Assembly (NCBI GenBank): GCA_013396655.1
Contig: WBMV01008396.1
Location: 372,001 to 436,000 of the forward strand
Source: Campylorhamphus procurvoides
Taxonomy: Eukaryota; Chordata; Aves; Passeriformes; Dendrocolaptidae
Length of the DNA: 64,000 nt
Direction of reading: 5' to 3'
This document shows, in pieces, positions 1 through 12,907 of the stretch. The notes under the pieces were generated by a model, which saw only the letters and a program-made list of their open reading frames with translations, did no database searches and was not told the origin of the DNA. The position numbers were made by a program, and so were the translations under genes. Numbering within the stretch: position 1 is the stretch's first letter; each line of letters begins with the position of its first letter.

Positions 1-1675
1 TAATATGCCAAAACTCAGTTACAGACTATCCTAAGTTTTCTCTGGCTAAAACTGTGCCAAGTACTCCTTTTATTGTTGCTCATTTCAGAGGTCTTAATAT
101 GTAACTGAACAGTGAAGAACCAGTCTTGGAAAAAAAACCAACAAAATAACAAAAACACACAAACAAAAGAAAAAGACCATTTTGACTTACCTTATCATGT
201 GTAATATTCTGAAATTACTGAACCCAAAATTCAAATATTTCATATATTTTTGTAGAGGAAAATCAGAAGCAAAATCAATGAAAAATTCATTCACTATATT
301 TCCACTAGTCTATGTAAACTGCAGAAACTTGTGCAGCTCAAAATCTGCCTACAAATACATAGAGTTTGCAGTTTCGATAGGACCTTGGTTAATATATCTT
401 CTTTAAGAATAAGTTAGATTGATATTGAGAAAGCAATTTTAATTTTAACACATTTAACATCGGCTGTAGGAACAGATAGTTACTCCTGTGACAATAGTGA
501 AGTGGTCTCTCATGTTTGCACTAGAAATGCAAACAGGTATGACCTGATCACTGCAGCCTGAAAGTTATGAATGTTCTGTCCATGTTAGTTGACCTGAATT
601 CTTGGAAAAAACAAGGTGAAAAGCACTGGAACCTCCTATTTCTTCCCATTTTCAGCATTTACTGTGTGCACTTATGGTGCAAACACAGGTCCAGCTGTAG
701 TCTTATTAAACAGCACCTTCAACTACAGAAATCAAAGTTAAAATGACACTAACATTGAGCCATATCAGCCAGAATAAGGAAATAAGTAGGTAGAAGCTGA
801 GATGACCTTCCATCAAAAAGCTTGTACAATACCTTGATGTTTGTTATTTACATGAATAGTGTATAAATTAGGAAAGAGAAAGAAGACATAAGTGATAAGC
901 ACCTGCCTTACTTTTCTCACAAGATGAAAGCTCTCCAAAGTCTATTAAATACTTGAGAGAATAAAAAAAAAAAATTATTTCTGTGTTATGGAAAATTTTG
1001 GTATTTCATCAATTTCAGGCACTGAATTGCAATGAAAAGTGGAATCACCAACTGTGAAATCAAGTTTCAAAAAAGCATTACATAATGATGTATTAGGAAC
1101 AAAGCAAACAGAATGACAGGGAAAATAGGAGAGAATAAAATTTCATATTGATTTCACTTGGCAGAAAAATTGAGACAATAATAAAAATCAAAACTTAAAC
1201 ATGGACATTTTTTATTTAAAGAGAAAAAAATTTTACAGAATACCTGAACTGGCATAAAAATATTCAGTGGCACTCAGCAAGATCACAACATGTGAGTTCC
1301 AGAGACACCTAAATGATATTTTGACCTTTCTAATTAAAAATGTCTACGGATTCCCAGAGGAGATTTTTTTATTATTGAATTAAATATTATTTGGCATTTA
1401 TGTATAGTGGCACATGGTAGAAGCACTAGCTTTATAATCTATGTATTTTTGGGGAAGAACAGAATTTTGTATCAACAATTAAATACTTCAAACATAGCTT
1501 GAAATAATTATTCTGTGGCCTGTGACATCCAAGTTCTGACATACAGTCAAGAGAAGGGATGGATATTTGATATATAGTAATGTGTTCTAGTGGAATTTCA
1601 TGTTTCATCACAGAAATACTGTGGTGTTTGGTCAGTGATATCATAGCTCCAATAAAATTTACTATGTTAATGATC
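1..1675. other. AT-rich intron sequence, nothing recognised
   Basis: It holds an A-rich low-complexity stretch at about 129-176 and short homopolymer runs. The small open frames at 182-406 (+) and 1432-1644 (-) show no known domain and no codon bias. Confidence 0.6.
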
Positions 1676-1740
1676 TTAGGGGGATTGAAACTAAATTCTT
1701 TTTAAGTCCTTCCAACCCAAACCATGAAATAATTCTGATT
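1676..1740 (+). mobile_element. CR1 LINE, extreme 3' end fragment
   Basis: The stretch from GGATTGAAACTAAATTC through CTTCCAACCCAAACCATG to AATAATTCTGATT matches the terminal part of avian CR1 (GGTTGGAACTAGATGATCTT... CCTTCCAACCCAAACCATTCTATGATTCT). Only about 65 bases are recognisable. CR1 copies are usually 5' truncated, so a very short copy is normal. It is antisense to GRIK2. Confidence 0.7.
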
Positions 1741-3659
1741 ATCAGAACTCCTGGGGCTTCTAGATTTTCCTCCACAGAACTACTGCGTGTAGCTGTGCAT
1801 CATACTGCAGATCTGCTTCTCCTGTCAAACTGTCAGTTAATTGATCAGTTGAACATAAAAAACCTATTTTGTAAAAAAGTAAGAGGTAAAATAAAAGTTA
1901 GTGGGAAACAAAATTTCTGTTGTAGTTTGAGCATCCATTAAATTAAATTTAGATAAATTTATAGTATTATCTTTGCTAATCTGCTTACCAAAACAAGCCA
2001 ACCTTTTCGGGATGCTACCAATTTATTCTGCTAAGCAGTTTCTAATAACAGCAACAACTAGGACTATAGTGTTTAATTTTGTCCCCTACTTTGTTGTTTT
2101 AATTAAAATATTTGTGGAAAGCCAAAAAAATACGTTCTAGAGAATTATATGGAAACTAATTTATGAACAACTATTTTAGAACCATTCCATAAATAACAAC
2201 TGAATATGTATTAAATTTCTATAACAAAAGCTAATAACATTACCTGTGACTGACTTAATGCTTTGCTATTCATATATATTAACACTGAAAACAATGGCAA
2301 TGGAAACAAAAATAGAGTGAAAGCGCACAAAACTCATAAAATTAATTCTACACTGATATACACTAATACTACTTATACTGCTCTAGTTCCCACATAGTTT
2401 GACAAAACTGAACAGGTGCACTGACAGTGCTTGTGATTATATTATAGCACATTACTGATGTCATTGTCAATGTGTTACTGTGATTATATTGTTTTGGTGG
2501 CCTTTCATTTGGCCCCTTCACCACCCATAGATAGGATTGAAGACATCACTTATGAGTTTGAAAGCCACTCTTAGGAAATGTCTTGTAACAACATGGCAAA
2601 CTCTGCATATGCCAAGAAGAAAAGCAGCCAGAGCAGTGACAGTAAAAGCAACTTCAAACATGACAAAGTGGATTAAATTTTTTGGACAAGTAAGGAAATG
2701 GTTTCATGTTTGAGTATCAGTCATCTACTGCAGTTGCTTAAAATGTTCTAATTAACATAATAGGTTTTTCTAATGAGGATCTGTATCAGCAGTTGGACTG
2801 ATACGCCCCCAACTCATTTTAAAATAAACAGCTGCAGATAAGTAATGGACATTTTCTGTCAACAATAAAATTAATAAAGAAAAATAACTTTCTTTAAGGT
2901 CTGTAGCTCCACAAAAAAATTTAACTTAAGGCATGAGAACTGAATCAACTTTTATGGTTTCATCTTAGCAATAGTTAGTCAGTCGTGTGCTTCAACACTA
3001 TACAGTCAACACCATTTCTCAAATAGGGACAAGTATTATAAACTTATTAATTTGCATATGTATTCTTGTAATTTATTCTTATTATTTGATTCTGGTTTAT
3101 GTTTATCTGATGAACTTGCACTGAACCTCTCAGGAAGATGACAATTTATTGAAGATCTCTGGAAAAAGTATATTTATGACAGATGTCATTGTATCTGTTA
3201 ATTAGCCCACTCTACCCATTTAGACCATGGCAGTATTTGCCATAATTCTAGGATTGTTTCCTAGCAAGTATATTCTATAGTTAACTTTATCCAATGAGAA
3301 TGGACAATAATCAGATATTATGGTATCCCTGATAGTTGGTGTTTTGTTTTGTTTTTACTTTAAATCCAAATACATAACTAGGAAACTATTAGGTCTGAAG
3401 AAACACCAAACAACAAAAAAAAACACATACAAATTACAGTTCCATAATTACAACATTTTCTTTGCATTCTAATTACTCTCCGTTTGATTTTCCCTTTTTG
3501 AGCTGAATGCAAGAATAACGAAAATCCCAGTAATTTGCTTATTTGCTCTCTTTACTCTAGGGCTGCAAAATCATACAACATGATTCTTCTGGTTTTGTTT
3601 GCTATTAACTATTATACTAGTGGGACTTGTAAGTGAAAAAATTAATGAGTTGAGGAAAA
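1741..3659. other. AT-rich intron sequence, nothing recognised
   Basis: No transposon end, exon or RNA gene is recognisable; only short A/T runs (for example near 3410-3424) are visible. Confidence 0.55.
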
Positions 3660-4146
3660 GACAGTTTAACAGGTAAAGCAAAAGCTACGTGCACAAGCAG
3701 AGCACAACAAGGAATTCATTCATCACTTCCCATGGGCAAGCAGGTGTTCAGCCATTTCCAGGAAAGCTGGGCTCTGTCGTGCATGCCCACTACTTGGGAA
3801 GACAAATGCCATCACTTCTAAAATCCTGCATGCCCCGCCCCCCTTTACTTCTGATTTCTCCAGCTTTATGGGCAAAGTATGATGACATACAGTGCAGAAT
3901 ATCCCTTTAGTCATTTGGGGTCAACTGTCCCAGTTGTGTCCCCTCCCAGCCCTTTCTGCACCCTCAGCCCCCTTGCTGGTGAGGTGGGGTGAGAAGCAGA
4001 AAAGGCTTTGACTTTGCACAAGCACTGCTCAGCAGTAACAAAAATGTTCCTGTGTTATCAACAGTGTTTCCAGCACAAAGCCAAAACACAGTACCATACC
4101 AGCTACTGCGAAGAAAATTAGCACTACACCAACCAAAATCAGCACA
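3660..4146. mobile_element. LTR-like block (probable solo LTR of an endogenous retrovirus)
   Basis: This block is more GC-rich than its surroundings. It contains GGAATTCATTCATCACTTCC, a CCCGCCCCCC run, GTGTCCCCTCCCAGCC, GCTGGTGAGGTGGGGTGAGA and a tail GAAGAAAATTAGCAC ending near ...AGCACA. I recognise this as close to a dispersed LTR-type repeat common in bird genomes, whose copies end ...AACCAGCACA. The 3' edge at CA (4146) fits an LTR terminus; the 5' edge is not clear. No gag, pol or env code is next to it, so a solo LTR is the best reading. Short open frames on both strands (3689-3910 +, 3723-3914 -) are chance frames inside it. Family name and polarity are not assigned. Confidence 0.55.
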
Positions 4147-4468
4147 AAATCATAGCCTTTAAAAAAGTGTCTAGTTTGAACTAAAAGTTCAAGCTAAAAG
4201 TTTGTAATGGCTCATTTTCTGCTGCACAAGGAATACTGCTGACACCGAAGCTGGTAATGGAAGGGAGACTCAGTTCATTATGTTTTAATAAAGTAATCGT
4301 CACCCCCTTCCTTAATTCTCTTTTGTAGATTTCCACCAAGCAAGGCCTATTTAAGATACATTAGTTCAAATGAACACAGAACATGCAAAGAAAATAAAAC
4401 TATGGAGGCTCATTCTTTTTATGTGAGAGGAAGGTCCATGTACCAGTGTCCCAGATTACCACAGTAAT

Positions 4469-5220
4469 CACAGAATCACAGAACTGTTGAAGCTGAAAGG
4501 AACTTTTGGAGATCATTTAGCCCAAAATTCTGCTCCAAGGAAAGTCTAGTAGAGCAGGTTACCTAGGACACTGTCCAAGGTTCAAATACTTCCCAGCATA
4601 GAGATTCCACAGTCTTTCTGGGCAATATGTTCCAGTGTTTGACCTTCACAGTAAAATGCTTAAATATAAATTCTCATACTTCAATTTTTGCCCACTGCTT
4701 TGTCTTCTTTCATAGAATACTATCAAGAAGAGCATGGTTCTATCTTTTTTTGCAGTGTCACATATTTATAAACATTAGTCTGAGTTCCCCACATAAAACC
4801 TTTCTTTCTTCCAGGCTAAACAAATACAGCTCTCTCAGGCTCTGTTTAAATGATGGATACTCCAATACTTTCAGGTACTGGGGTTTTGGCATTTTCTTTT
4901 GTTGACCTGCATTAGGTTCCTACCTGCCCACTTCACCAGCCTGTTGAAGTTCCTCTGAATGGCAGCACATCTAGCCTACCAACTACTCCTCCCAGTTTTG
5001 TATCATCAGTAAACTTTCTGAGGGTTGCTCTGTCCTACCATCCAGGTCATGAATGAATCTGCATGAGACCTGATATCTACCGTGAGGACATAATGTTTGT
5101 AACTGATCTCCAGCTGGACTTCAAGTTGTTCATAACAACCCTTTGAGCCTACTCACTTTCCACTTAATCTGTTCCATACTAAACTAGATAGACACCTTTC
5201 ATCAATGATATAGAAATCAA
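4469..5220 (-). mobile_element. CR1 LINE fragment, 3' end to reverse-transcriptase region
   Basis: On the plus strand it begins with CACAGAATCACAGAACTGTT, the inverse of a CR1 3' end. It continues through the untranslated region (TTCCACAGTCTTTCTGGGC, ATGTTCCAGTGTTTGACC) into code for the C-terminal half of ORF2 (CAGTTTTGTATCATCAGTAAACTT; ...CCATCCAGGTCATGAATGAA). The last part, around 5100-5215, still matches the region encoding the RT C-terminus. Frames are broken. It is in the same orientation as GRIK2. Confidence 0.85.
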
Positions 5221-5349
5221 AATTGTCCTGGTGTTGTTCTGGTGCTGATCTCTCCTCCTGGTAGTCTAGTAAAGGCATTTAAATAGTCTTTAAGAGTCTC
5301 TTGATGCTACTTATCATGTTTTGTAGATAGTGAATTTCTGCTATTCTGA

Positions 5350-5880
5350 AAAGACACAGAATCATAAAATCATAGAATATCCTGCATTGGACAGGACCCA
5401 CAAAGATCACCAATGTTTAAGTCCTGTTTTTGCACAGGATGGCTCCAAAAATCACACCATGTGACTGAGAGTGTTGTTCAAACACTTATTGAATTCAGAG
5501 AGCCTTGGTGCTGTGACCACTTCCCTGGTGAGCCTGTTTCAGTACCCGACTCCCCTCTGAGTGCAGAACCTTAACAAAACATCTAACATAAATCTCTCCT
5601 GACAAAACTTCAGGCCATTCCCTTGAATCTTGTCATTGGTCACCAGAGAGAAGAGATTATTACCTCAGCATGAGGAAGCTGTAGATTGCTCTGAGGTCTC
5701 CCCTAAGTGTCCGCTTCTGCAGGTTGAACAAGCCAAGTGGCCTCAGCCATTCCTTATCCCATCTTTTTTATATAACCATTTTGCCTCCCTTTGGTCTTCA
5801 AGTACAAAAAGCGCTTATCTCCCTCTAGCTCTATCACTGCACTGTTTTTCTTTGCAAGGTATAATTACTTGGGTTTAGAC
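5350..5880 (-). mobile_element. CR1 LINE fragment, 3' part
   Basis: It starts on the plus strand with CACAGAATCATAAAATCATAGAAT, followed by CCTGCATTGGACAGGACCCACAAAGATCACC, and reaches code-like sequence with GGTCTCCCCTAAGTGTCCGC and GGTTGAACAAGCCAAG. This is a different CR1 subfamily from the neighbour at 4469-5220. The open frame 5630-5878 (+) is antisense to the dead element and is not a gene. Confidence 0.85.
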
Positions 5881-5884
5881 TCTA

Positions 5885-7636
5885 CTGTTTCTTATTTTAA
5901 ATCATCTTCCTCTGCTTTTTAGAGATGTTAGTTCATCAGTATTTTTGAAACACAAAGCAACATCTCTGCTGCCCCCAACATGAGTAAAAACAAATAATTT
6001 AAACACTTTTTTTTTCCCTGTAATTGTTACTAAAATCAGTCTTAGAATCAGTGCCTTTGTTCAAAACCAAGTTTTCATAATTCTGTTTGATTTATTTTCT
6101 AGAATTTTTCTTAGCTCTCTTCCTGTTGATTAGGGAAAAAAAATAATTATTTCACTATTCAAGTCTTGAGTGCTTGTCTTAAAAACATTTACGGATAATT
6201 CCTTAAAGCTTCCCCATTGTGCCTTATCAATATGAACTTGATTTTGTGGCCCTTATGCCTCACTTTAAAAATTTCAATCTGTCTTAAATCACTAGGTTAG
6301 CTGGGATTTTTTTTCATTTGCCTGTACCAAAATACTCCTTGTTCACCTCAACTGTTTTGACCCTCACTCACATTAGTATGATTAATGTCTAAAGAAGAGA
6401 TATGTTAAGCATTTGCTTTGACCAGCTTATTTTTCCATTCTAAGTTTTTTTATATTCTTTGAGTCTTTTTTGATGTATGAATTTACTTCAGACTGGAAGC
6501 TGACAAGAGGCTTAAGGCAATCTTATTTTCTTCCCCTTTAAACAGGCTTTATCTAAGCAATACCAAATACCATAGCTGCACTGCAGTTCGTTTTCTTCTT
6601 GATTGCAGGGCAGCCCATTTACTTGAAGCATCAGATGATGGAAAAGGAACTAATACAAGCTCATGCATAAATGTACTTGTCTTTGGGATCAACCTTTTGA
6701 ACTCCTTGAAGACAATGATTAAGCTGTTTCTTATTGTCTACACAGCTGTCTTAGACCAATTTACAGGTTACAAGCTAGTCTACTTCATTTTCATCTTCCA
6801 TTAATACAAATATGCAGCACTTGGAAAGATAATAAGAGAGCTAGCAAAGCACACTCATTAATGGATATAAAATACACCAGCTCACTGAAACCATCTTAGA
6901 TTTTAAAAATATTGCCTAAACATAATGCAAGCTATAGCCTATTTTTATTTAGTTCTCTAGATTCTAATAATCTCTAAGAAACTGATACTAAAACCTATTG
7001 TCCTTTTAATACTTGTGTCTAAATACATCAATTTATACTTGTTTTGTGTGGTATCAGGATCTTCATTTTCTAAAAGAAAATTAAATTATCAGACATTTGC
7101 AGGAAATTTTATCCCTTTAAAATTACCATCCAAAAGAAATGCAATATGTGTTATGTATTTCAAACATTATGTATATATCACACCTATTGTATAAAGTTTG
7201 TATGGATACTCAAAAAGGAAGTTTCTAGAGGCATTCCATATCTGTGATGGCTTGTATATGGAGGACAATTCTATTTTTTTTATAAAAAATTTACACCTAG
7301 GTCAGAGATCATTCACAGAACTCCAGACTGAGCTGGCTAGGTTGGAATGGAGTGCAAACAATAGTAATAAACAAATACCAGTGAGAAAGAAAAGATATAT
7401 TTTCTTTTGAAAACTCAAATATTATGGATTCTATGACATAAAATCACAGAGGCAAAATTTCTGCTAGTCACTCTGGATTATGTTTAGCCTGCTTGACTAA
7501 TGGCATCCCCTTTATTTTCATTTTCTACTAAAATGAAAATAATAGTAGAAATTTCAGTATAATTTCAGTAATTCATTAAAAGACTTAGTCAATACAGAAA
7601 TTCACTGGTATTAGCAAACTAGTATTAGCAAATCCT
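5885..7636. other. AT-rich intron sequence, nothing recognised
   Basis: Short T and A runs only; no repeat family, exon or RNA gene recognised. Confidence 0.55.
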
Positions 7637-7775
7637 GTCATAGAATCAGAAAACTATAGAATCATTTAGATTGAAAAAGACCTCTAAGATATATTGAGTC
7701 CAACAATTAACATAATACTTCCAGGTCTACCACTAAACCATATGACTAGTCTACAGTTCATGATTCCATGGTGCA
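7637..7775 (-). mobile_element. CR1 LINE, short 3' end fragment
   Basis: TCATAGAATCAGAAAACTATAGAATCATTTAGATTGAAAAAGACCTCTAAGATATATTGAGTCCAAC-type sequence is the inverse of a CR1 3' terminus; CCACTAAACCATATGACTAG follows as in the consensus. It fades after about 140 bases. It lies just outside the next CR1, in the same orientation. Confidence 0.75.
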
Positions 7776-7812
7776 AATTGGCTAAAACATTGATTCATAA
7801 AGAAAACTCTCA

Positions 7813-8235
7813 TTGATTCATAGAATGGTTTAAGTTAGAAGAGGCCTTCTAAGAGCATCTAGTCCAACCTTCCTGCTTTGGACATGGACCTCTTTCATGA
7901 GATCAGGTTGCTCAAAGCCCCATCAAATCTGACCTTGAATACCTTCAATGATGGAAGATCCACAGCTTTTCTGAGAAACCTGGTTCCACTGTCCCATCAT
8001 TTTCATCATAAAAAAATATTCTTTCTCGTGTCCAATGCAAAACCCTGGAAAAATGTGTCCTTCTCCTTTTCTTCTAAGTTTTCTTTAAGTATTTAAAAGC
8101 TGCATTAAAGTTTCCTCAGTGTCCTCTCTTCTCCAACTTTCTAGCCTGACTTCAGATGAGAGAGCCTTCCAATAATTTTTGAGGCCCTCCTCTGAACCCA
8201 CTCTAAAATATCTGTCTTAGACTATGGCTGAAAAG
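7813..8235 (-). mobile_element. CR1 LINE fragment, 3' part
   Basis: It opens with ATTCATAGAATGGTTTAAGT, AGAAGAGGCCTTCTAAGAGC and ATCTAGTCCAACCTTCCTGC. It continues through GATCAGGTTGCTCAAAGCCC, CCTTGAATACCTTCAATGAT and CCACAGCTTTTCTGAGAAAC to GGCCCTCCTCTGAACCCACTC, all inverse CR1 3' sequence. Divergence and broken frames show it is inactive. Confidence 0.85.
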
Positions 8236-9654
8236 TATCAGAATAAGACATGGAGTCAGGCATTCAGAAACCAAAATAGGTTGAAAGAAGATTTAAAACT
8301 CCTAGAAAATAATTGTATTTATGGAAACATGAGTTTGTAACTCACTGTACTCACTTATACTCTCTTCTAACCAATATATGAACTTATGTTATCTGGACAA
8401 TCAAAGGTGGACTGTGCAGTAGTAGTATCTATCTACCAAAGTACATCCAGATTTGGAAGAAGGTGTTTTTGTTTAAAGAATCACCGACCACATTTTCTCT
8501 GAAGCATTCTTAGTATCTATGCTCAGAAAGAAATATGACAACCCTCCACAACAGCAAAAACTCGTGCCCAATTTACTTCCATTAAAATATAAAGGACATT
8601 TCTTATGCTCTTGATGAAGTTTAAGAGTCTATTTTAACGCTTATGAATAATGCATAAATATTTAGAGAATGTTATAATATTCATTTGGTAAGGGTACACA
8701 GGCGAAGCTTTCATTTGCACATTTGATTTGAGCCTTACTCTAACAAAAAGAAATTATCTTTGTTTACTCATCATCATAAGCATCTTTCTAGTTGCCTGCC
8801 ATTCTCAATATAAAATACCAGTTGTCATCTTTTGTCAGCATTTTTGATACAGGTTGAATGTGGTAGAAATCAAAGAGACATCAAGACACACTCAAAACAC
8901 TAATCTAAACCCTAATAATTTCAATAGAACCATTTCATTTAAGGCCAAATACAAATAAGAAATTACAACCTGGCATCTGTATTACTAGAATTGTTTTCTT
9001 GAGAAATGTCAAATTACTTTATTTGTACTATTCTATCATGCTTAAAATAATAATTGTTATTAAGTAAATAATTTTTGTCACCATACTCACTTTGGTTGTT
9101 TCCACATCATAGTAAATGGGAGTCCATGGGAAAGCGAAGTAACTATTTCTGCTCTCTAAAAAGACTCTATTTAGACCAATTCTTGCTATACAACTTTGTT
9201 GCTAATGACAGCTGTTAGCATAAAAGTATATATGGTAGACATTTAATGATTACCTGAAAAGGAACAAAGACCTACCGTACAGTGTCACCCTGAGTAGCTA
9301 AGAGTGGGAGTTAAAGTTAGAAATAAGCTGGACATGTCTGTTTGCTAGTATCAAGCTTTGTGGAGCAACAGATAGAAGAGGAAAGGTAGTAGTTCGTTGA
9401 TTCAATACAACAAATAGTCAAGAAGGTGCATTTAAAATAGTTTCCAAGGTAATTAGCTCTGAGGCTAGAATCTATAAATTGGGATACAAACAGGGTTTCT
9501 ACTATCAGACCAAAGACAATAGAAAATGCAAAGTAAAATAAATAATTAAAAGATTGAAAGGTTGAGTGAAAGAACATGAAAAATTATGGTTCATGAAAAA
9601 AATTGGTCGAAGAAGTATATTTAAATAATTACTGTGTATTAGTGGTGTCAGAAA
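8236..9654. other. AT-rich intron sequence, nothing recognised
   Basis: No transposon or exon recognised; the overlapping small minus-strand frames at 9317-9741 lack any domain. Confidence 0.5.
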
Positions 9655-12249
9655 AACAAATGCTTTCACTTCCACTTGAATGCCTCTATGCAAAGGCATG
9701 CAACACAGGGAATAGACAAAAGCAGTTACAACCATGCACATGCATGCAGGGTTACGATCTTATTGGCATCATCAAGACATGGGAGAATGACTCATGTCTA
9801 GAGTGTGGGAATGGAAGCACACAGGCTCTTTAGGGAAGACAGACATGTCACCCCCCATGTCAATGATCACCCGCACTGCATGGAGCTACTCCTGGGGATG
9901 TATGAGGAGCCAAAAGAGCATATTGGTCAGGACTAAAGAGAGGGCAGGGACAGGTGACATTATAGTGGGGGTCTGCTCAGGCCACCTGACCAGGAAAAAC
10001 AAGCAGATGAATCTTTCTATGGACAAGTAGGAGTGTCCTCATGTTCACAAGCCCTGGTCCTTTATGGGAGATTTCAATAACCCTGATATCTGTTGGAGGA
10101 ACAGCATGGCAGGAGGCTCCTGGAATGCATTGATGACAACTTCCTTCTCCAAATAATAGAGGTACTGTGCTGGACCTTGTTCTCAATAACCAGGGAGGAT
10201 GGTGGGGAATGGGAAACTCAAGGGTAACCTTGGCTGCAGTGACCATGAAAATGTGAAGCTCAAGATCCTTAGAACAGTGATGGTGGGTACACAGTAAGCT
10301 CACTATGCTGAACTTTAGGAGAGCAAACTTCAGGGTTTTACTTAATAGAGACAAAGAGGAAGTCAGGCATAAATGCCGGGAGGCCTGCATGGATGAACAA
10401 GTTGCACCTGGGAAAAAAAAAATCAAACACAAAAAGGAATCCTATAGAAGATATCCTAAAGATAGCAAGGACAGATGGCCTTGGAGGAACACAGAGAAAT
10501 TGTCTCAACAGAGAGGGATCACGTTAGGAAAGTTAAAGCCCTGATAGAATTAAACCTGGTTAATAGCAACAAGGAAAGCTTCTGTAGGTATGTCAGGCAT
10601 AAAAGGAAGACTACAGAAAATGGTGGCCCCCTCCAGAAGGAAACCGACGGCCTGGTTACCTAGGACATGGAAAAGGCTGAGGTACTGAACAGTTTTGCGT
10701 GGTCTTCACTAGCAAGTGTTCCAGCCACAATGCTCAAATCACAGAAGTCAAAGGCAAGGACTGGGAGGATAAAGAACTGCCCTCTGTAGATCAGGTTCAA
10801 GAGCACTTAAGGAACCTAAATGTGCACAAGACCATGCATCTTGATGAGAGGAATTCACAGGTCCCGAGTAAACTGGGGAGGAAGTTGCCAAGCCACTATC
10901 CAGCTGAGAACTACAGGCCAGTCAGTTTCACCTCTGTGAATGGCAAGATCAAGGAGAACATCCTCCTGAAAACTATCCCAAGGCACATGGAAAATTAGGA
11001 GGTGATTGGTAACAGCCAAAATGGCTTCACTAAATCATGCCTGACAAGTTTGGACTCCTTCTGCAGAAGGGTTAGAGTTGGTGGATGAGGGAATAGCAAC
11101 TAACATCATCTACCTGAACTTCTGAAAAACATTTGACAGTATCCTGCACAACACCCTTGACTCTAAATTGGAGAGACATGGGTTGAGAGGACAGACCAAC
11201 CCATTGAGACTTGGTGGACAAGTAATTGGATATATGGTCAAACTCAGAGTTGTATCAATGGCTTGATGTCCAGGAGGAGTCAAGTGACAAGTGATGTTCC
11301 TCAGGGGTCATCATTATGACCAGCATTGTTTAGTACCTTTCTTGGTGACATGGATAGCATAATTGAGTGCACTCTCAGCAAGTTTGCAGACAACACCAAA
11401 CTGTGTGGTGTGGTCAACACAGTGGAGGAAAGGGCTGCCATTCAGAGGGACCTTGAAAGGCATAAGACCTGACCCTGTGAGAGCCTCATGAAGTTCAACA
11501 GGGCCAAGTGCAAGGTCCAACACTTGTCAGGACAATCCCAGGCACAAATACAGGTGGGGCAGACAATGGATTGAGGGTTGCCCTGGGGAGAAAGACTTGG
11601 AGGCATTGATGGAAGAGAAGTTCGTTATGACCTAGCTTGGAGTCCAAAATGTCTTCCACATCCTTTGCTGCATCAAAAGAAGCATGGCCAGGATGAGGGA
11701 GGTGATTCTGCCCCTCTACTCCACTCTCGTGAGACTACACCTAAAATAATACATTCTATTCTGGGATTCCCAACATAAGAAAGATGTGGAGCTGTAGGAG
11801 TGGTTGAAGAGGAGGGCCATTAAGAGGCTGTAGCACCTCTTCTCTGAAGTCAGGTTGAGAGAGCTGGGGTTGTTCAACCTGGAGAAGAGAAAGCTCTACA
11901 AAGACTTAATAGCACTCTTCAGTACTTGAAGGGGATCAAGAAGAAAGCTGGAAAGGGACTTTTTTACAACGGCATGTAGTGATAAAGGGTAATGGCTTTA
12001 AACTGAAAGATGGTAAATTTGGATTAGATACTACAAATAAATTCTTTCTTGTAAGAGTGGTGAGACTCTGGAACAGGTTGCTCAGAAGTATTGTAGATGC
12101 CCTATTCTTGGAAGTGTTCAAGGCCAGACTGGATGAAGTTTTGAGCAACATGATCTAGTGGAAGGTGTCGCCGTCAATGGCAAGAGGGTTGAAACTAGGT
12201 AGTCTCTTTTAAGGTCCCTTTCAACCCACGCCATTCTATTACTCTATAA
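9655..12249 (+). mobile_element. Long, dead CR1 LINE with endonuclease and reverse-transcriptase remnants
   Basis: This is the longest CR1 copy here, about 2.6 kb, antisense to GRIK2. It starts inside the ORF2 endonuclease (GYDLIGI.., then RAGTGDIIVGVC at about 9940, then the D-F-N region near 10070). It passes ALIELNLV (about 10540), NYRPVSF..NGKIKE..LL (about 10910), the VPQGS motif (about 11295) and FADNTKLCG (11383 onward), and ends in a typical 3' end (AAGGTCCCTTTCAACCCACG, CCATTCTATTACTCT). The RT active-site FADD is FADN here. Stops and frameshifts break every section. Parts are missing: a gap after LNFRRANF and another between SKLGRKLPSH and the NYRPVSF block. The open frames 9603-10998 and 11314-11778 are pieces of this element or their antisense. 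Confidence 0.93.
11383..11394 (+). pseudogene. CR1 reverse-transcriptase active site, mutated (FADN for FADD)
   Basis: TTT GCA GAC AAC encodes FADN at the place of the catalytic FADD motif, followed by TKLCG. Loss of the second aspartate, added to the stops, makes this RT non-functional. Confidence 0.85.
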
Positions 12250-12883
12250 AACTCCTATAAGAGCTTATGTGCCACATAACATATAATCAAATGTGGTATT
12301 TGTCTGTTAATTTGGATTATGTACATCAGTAAGGTCCCCACATATGGATGAACCTAATGAGTTTATTTTATAAGACACCACAAAAGATACTTGTATTATT
12401 CTGAAAGAGGCAGGAACCTTATGAGAGAACAGTTTCTGTGTCTCAGTCTCTGACATGTAGAATATGAACTAGGTTTATGCAATTTTGTATATGTAATTAG
12501 GACTTCCAAAATGTTAGCTTTTAAGAATACATTTTAATTTGTACACAGTCTCTGATATAACAGTCAGTCAGCATATGCTTTCCAATTATTTATGTACAGT
12601 CAGTAATACTACTATACCTATTCTTGGCTTAGCTGTCACATATGTTGACACTAGGTTTTGGCACATGGCCCTGTTGCAACAAAAAATGGATTTCAGAATT
12701 GGATAAAAAAATACTAAAAAATGTGGCTGTGCAGAGATCCTATACTCAAAGGTTTTCACTTTAGCAGGACATGTCAGTTTTAAAGTTGTATGTTCACAGT
12801 GCCTTGAAAACCATTGACTGATAGGTAGATGAAACTGCCTATCAGACGACTGCTTGAAACAAAATTTTAAGACTTTATAAGCA

Positions 12884-12907
12884 AATTGGATGTGTGCACA
12901 TCCAATT
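12884..12907. repeat. Perfect inverted repeat, 11-bp arms, 2-nt loop
   Basis: AATTGGATGTG, TG, CACATCCAATT: a near-palindrome next to a CA-rich stretch (12909-12945). It could extrude as a cruciform; no function is implied. Confidence 0.85.

Noticed and set aside
9977..10432. 151-codon minus-strand open frame, among the longest in the window
   Set aside because: It lies entirely antisense within the dead CR1 ORF2 and has no domain of its own.
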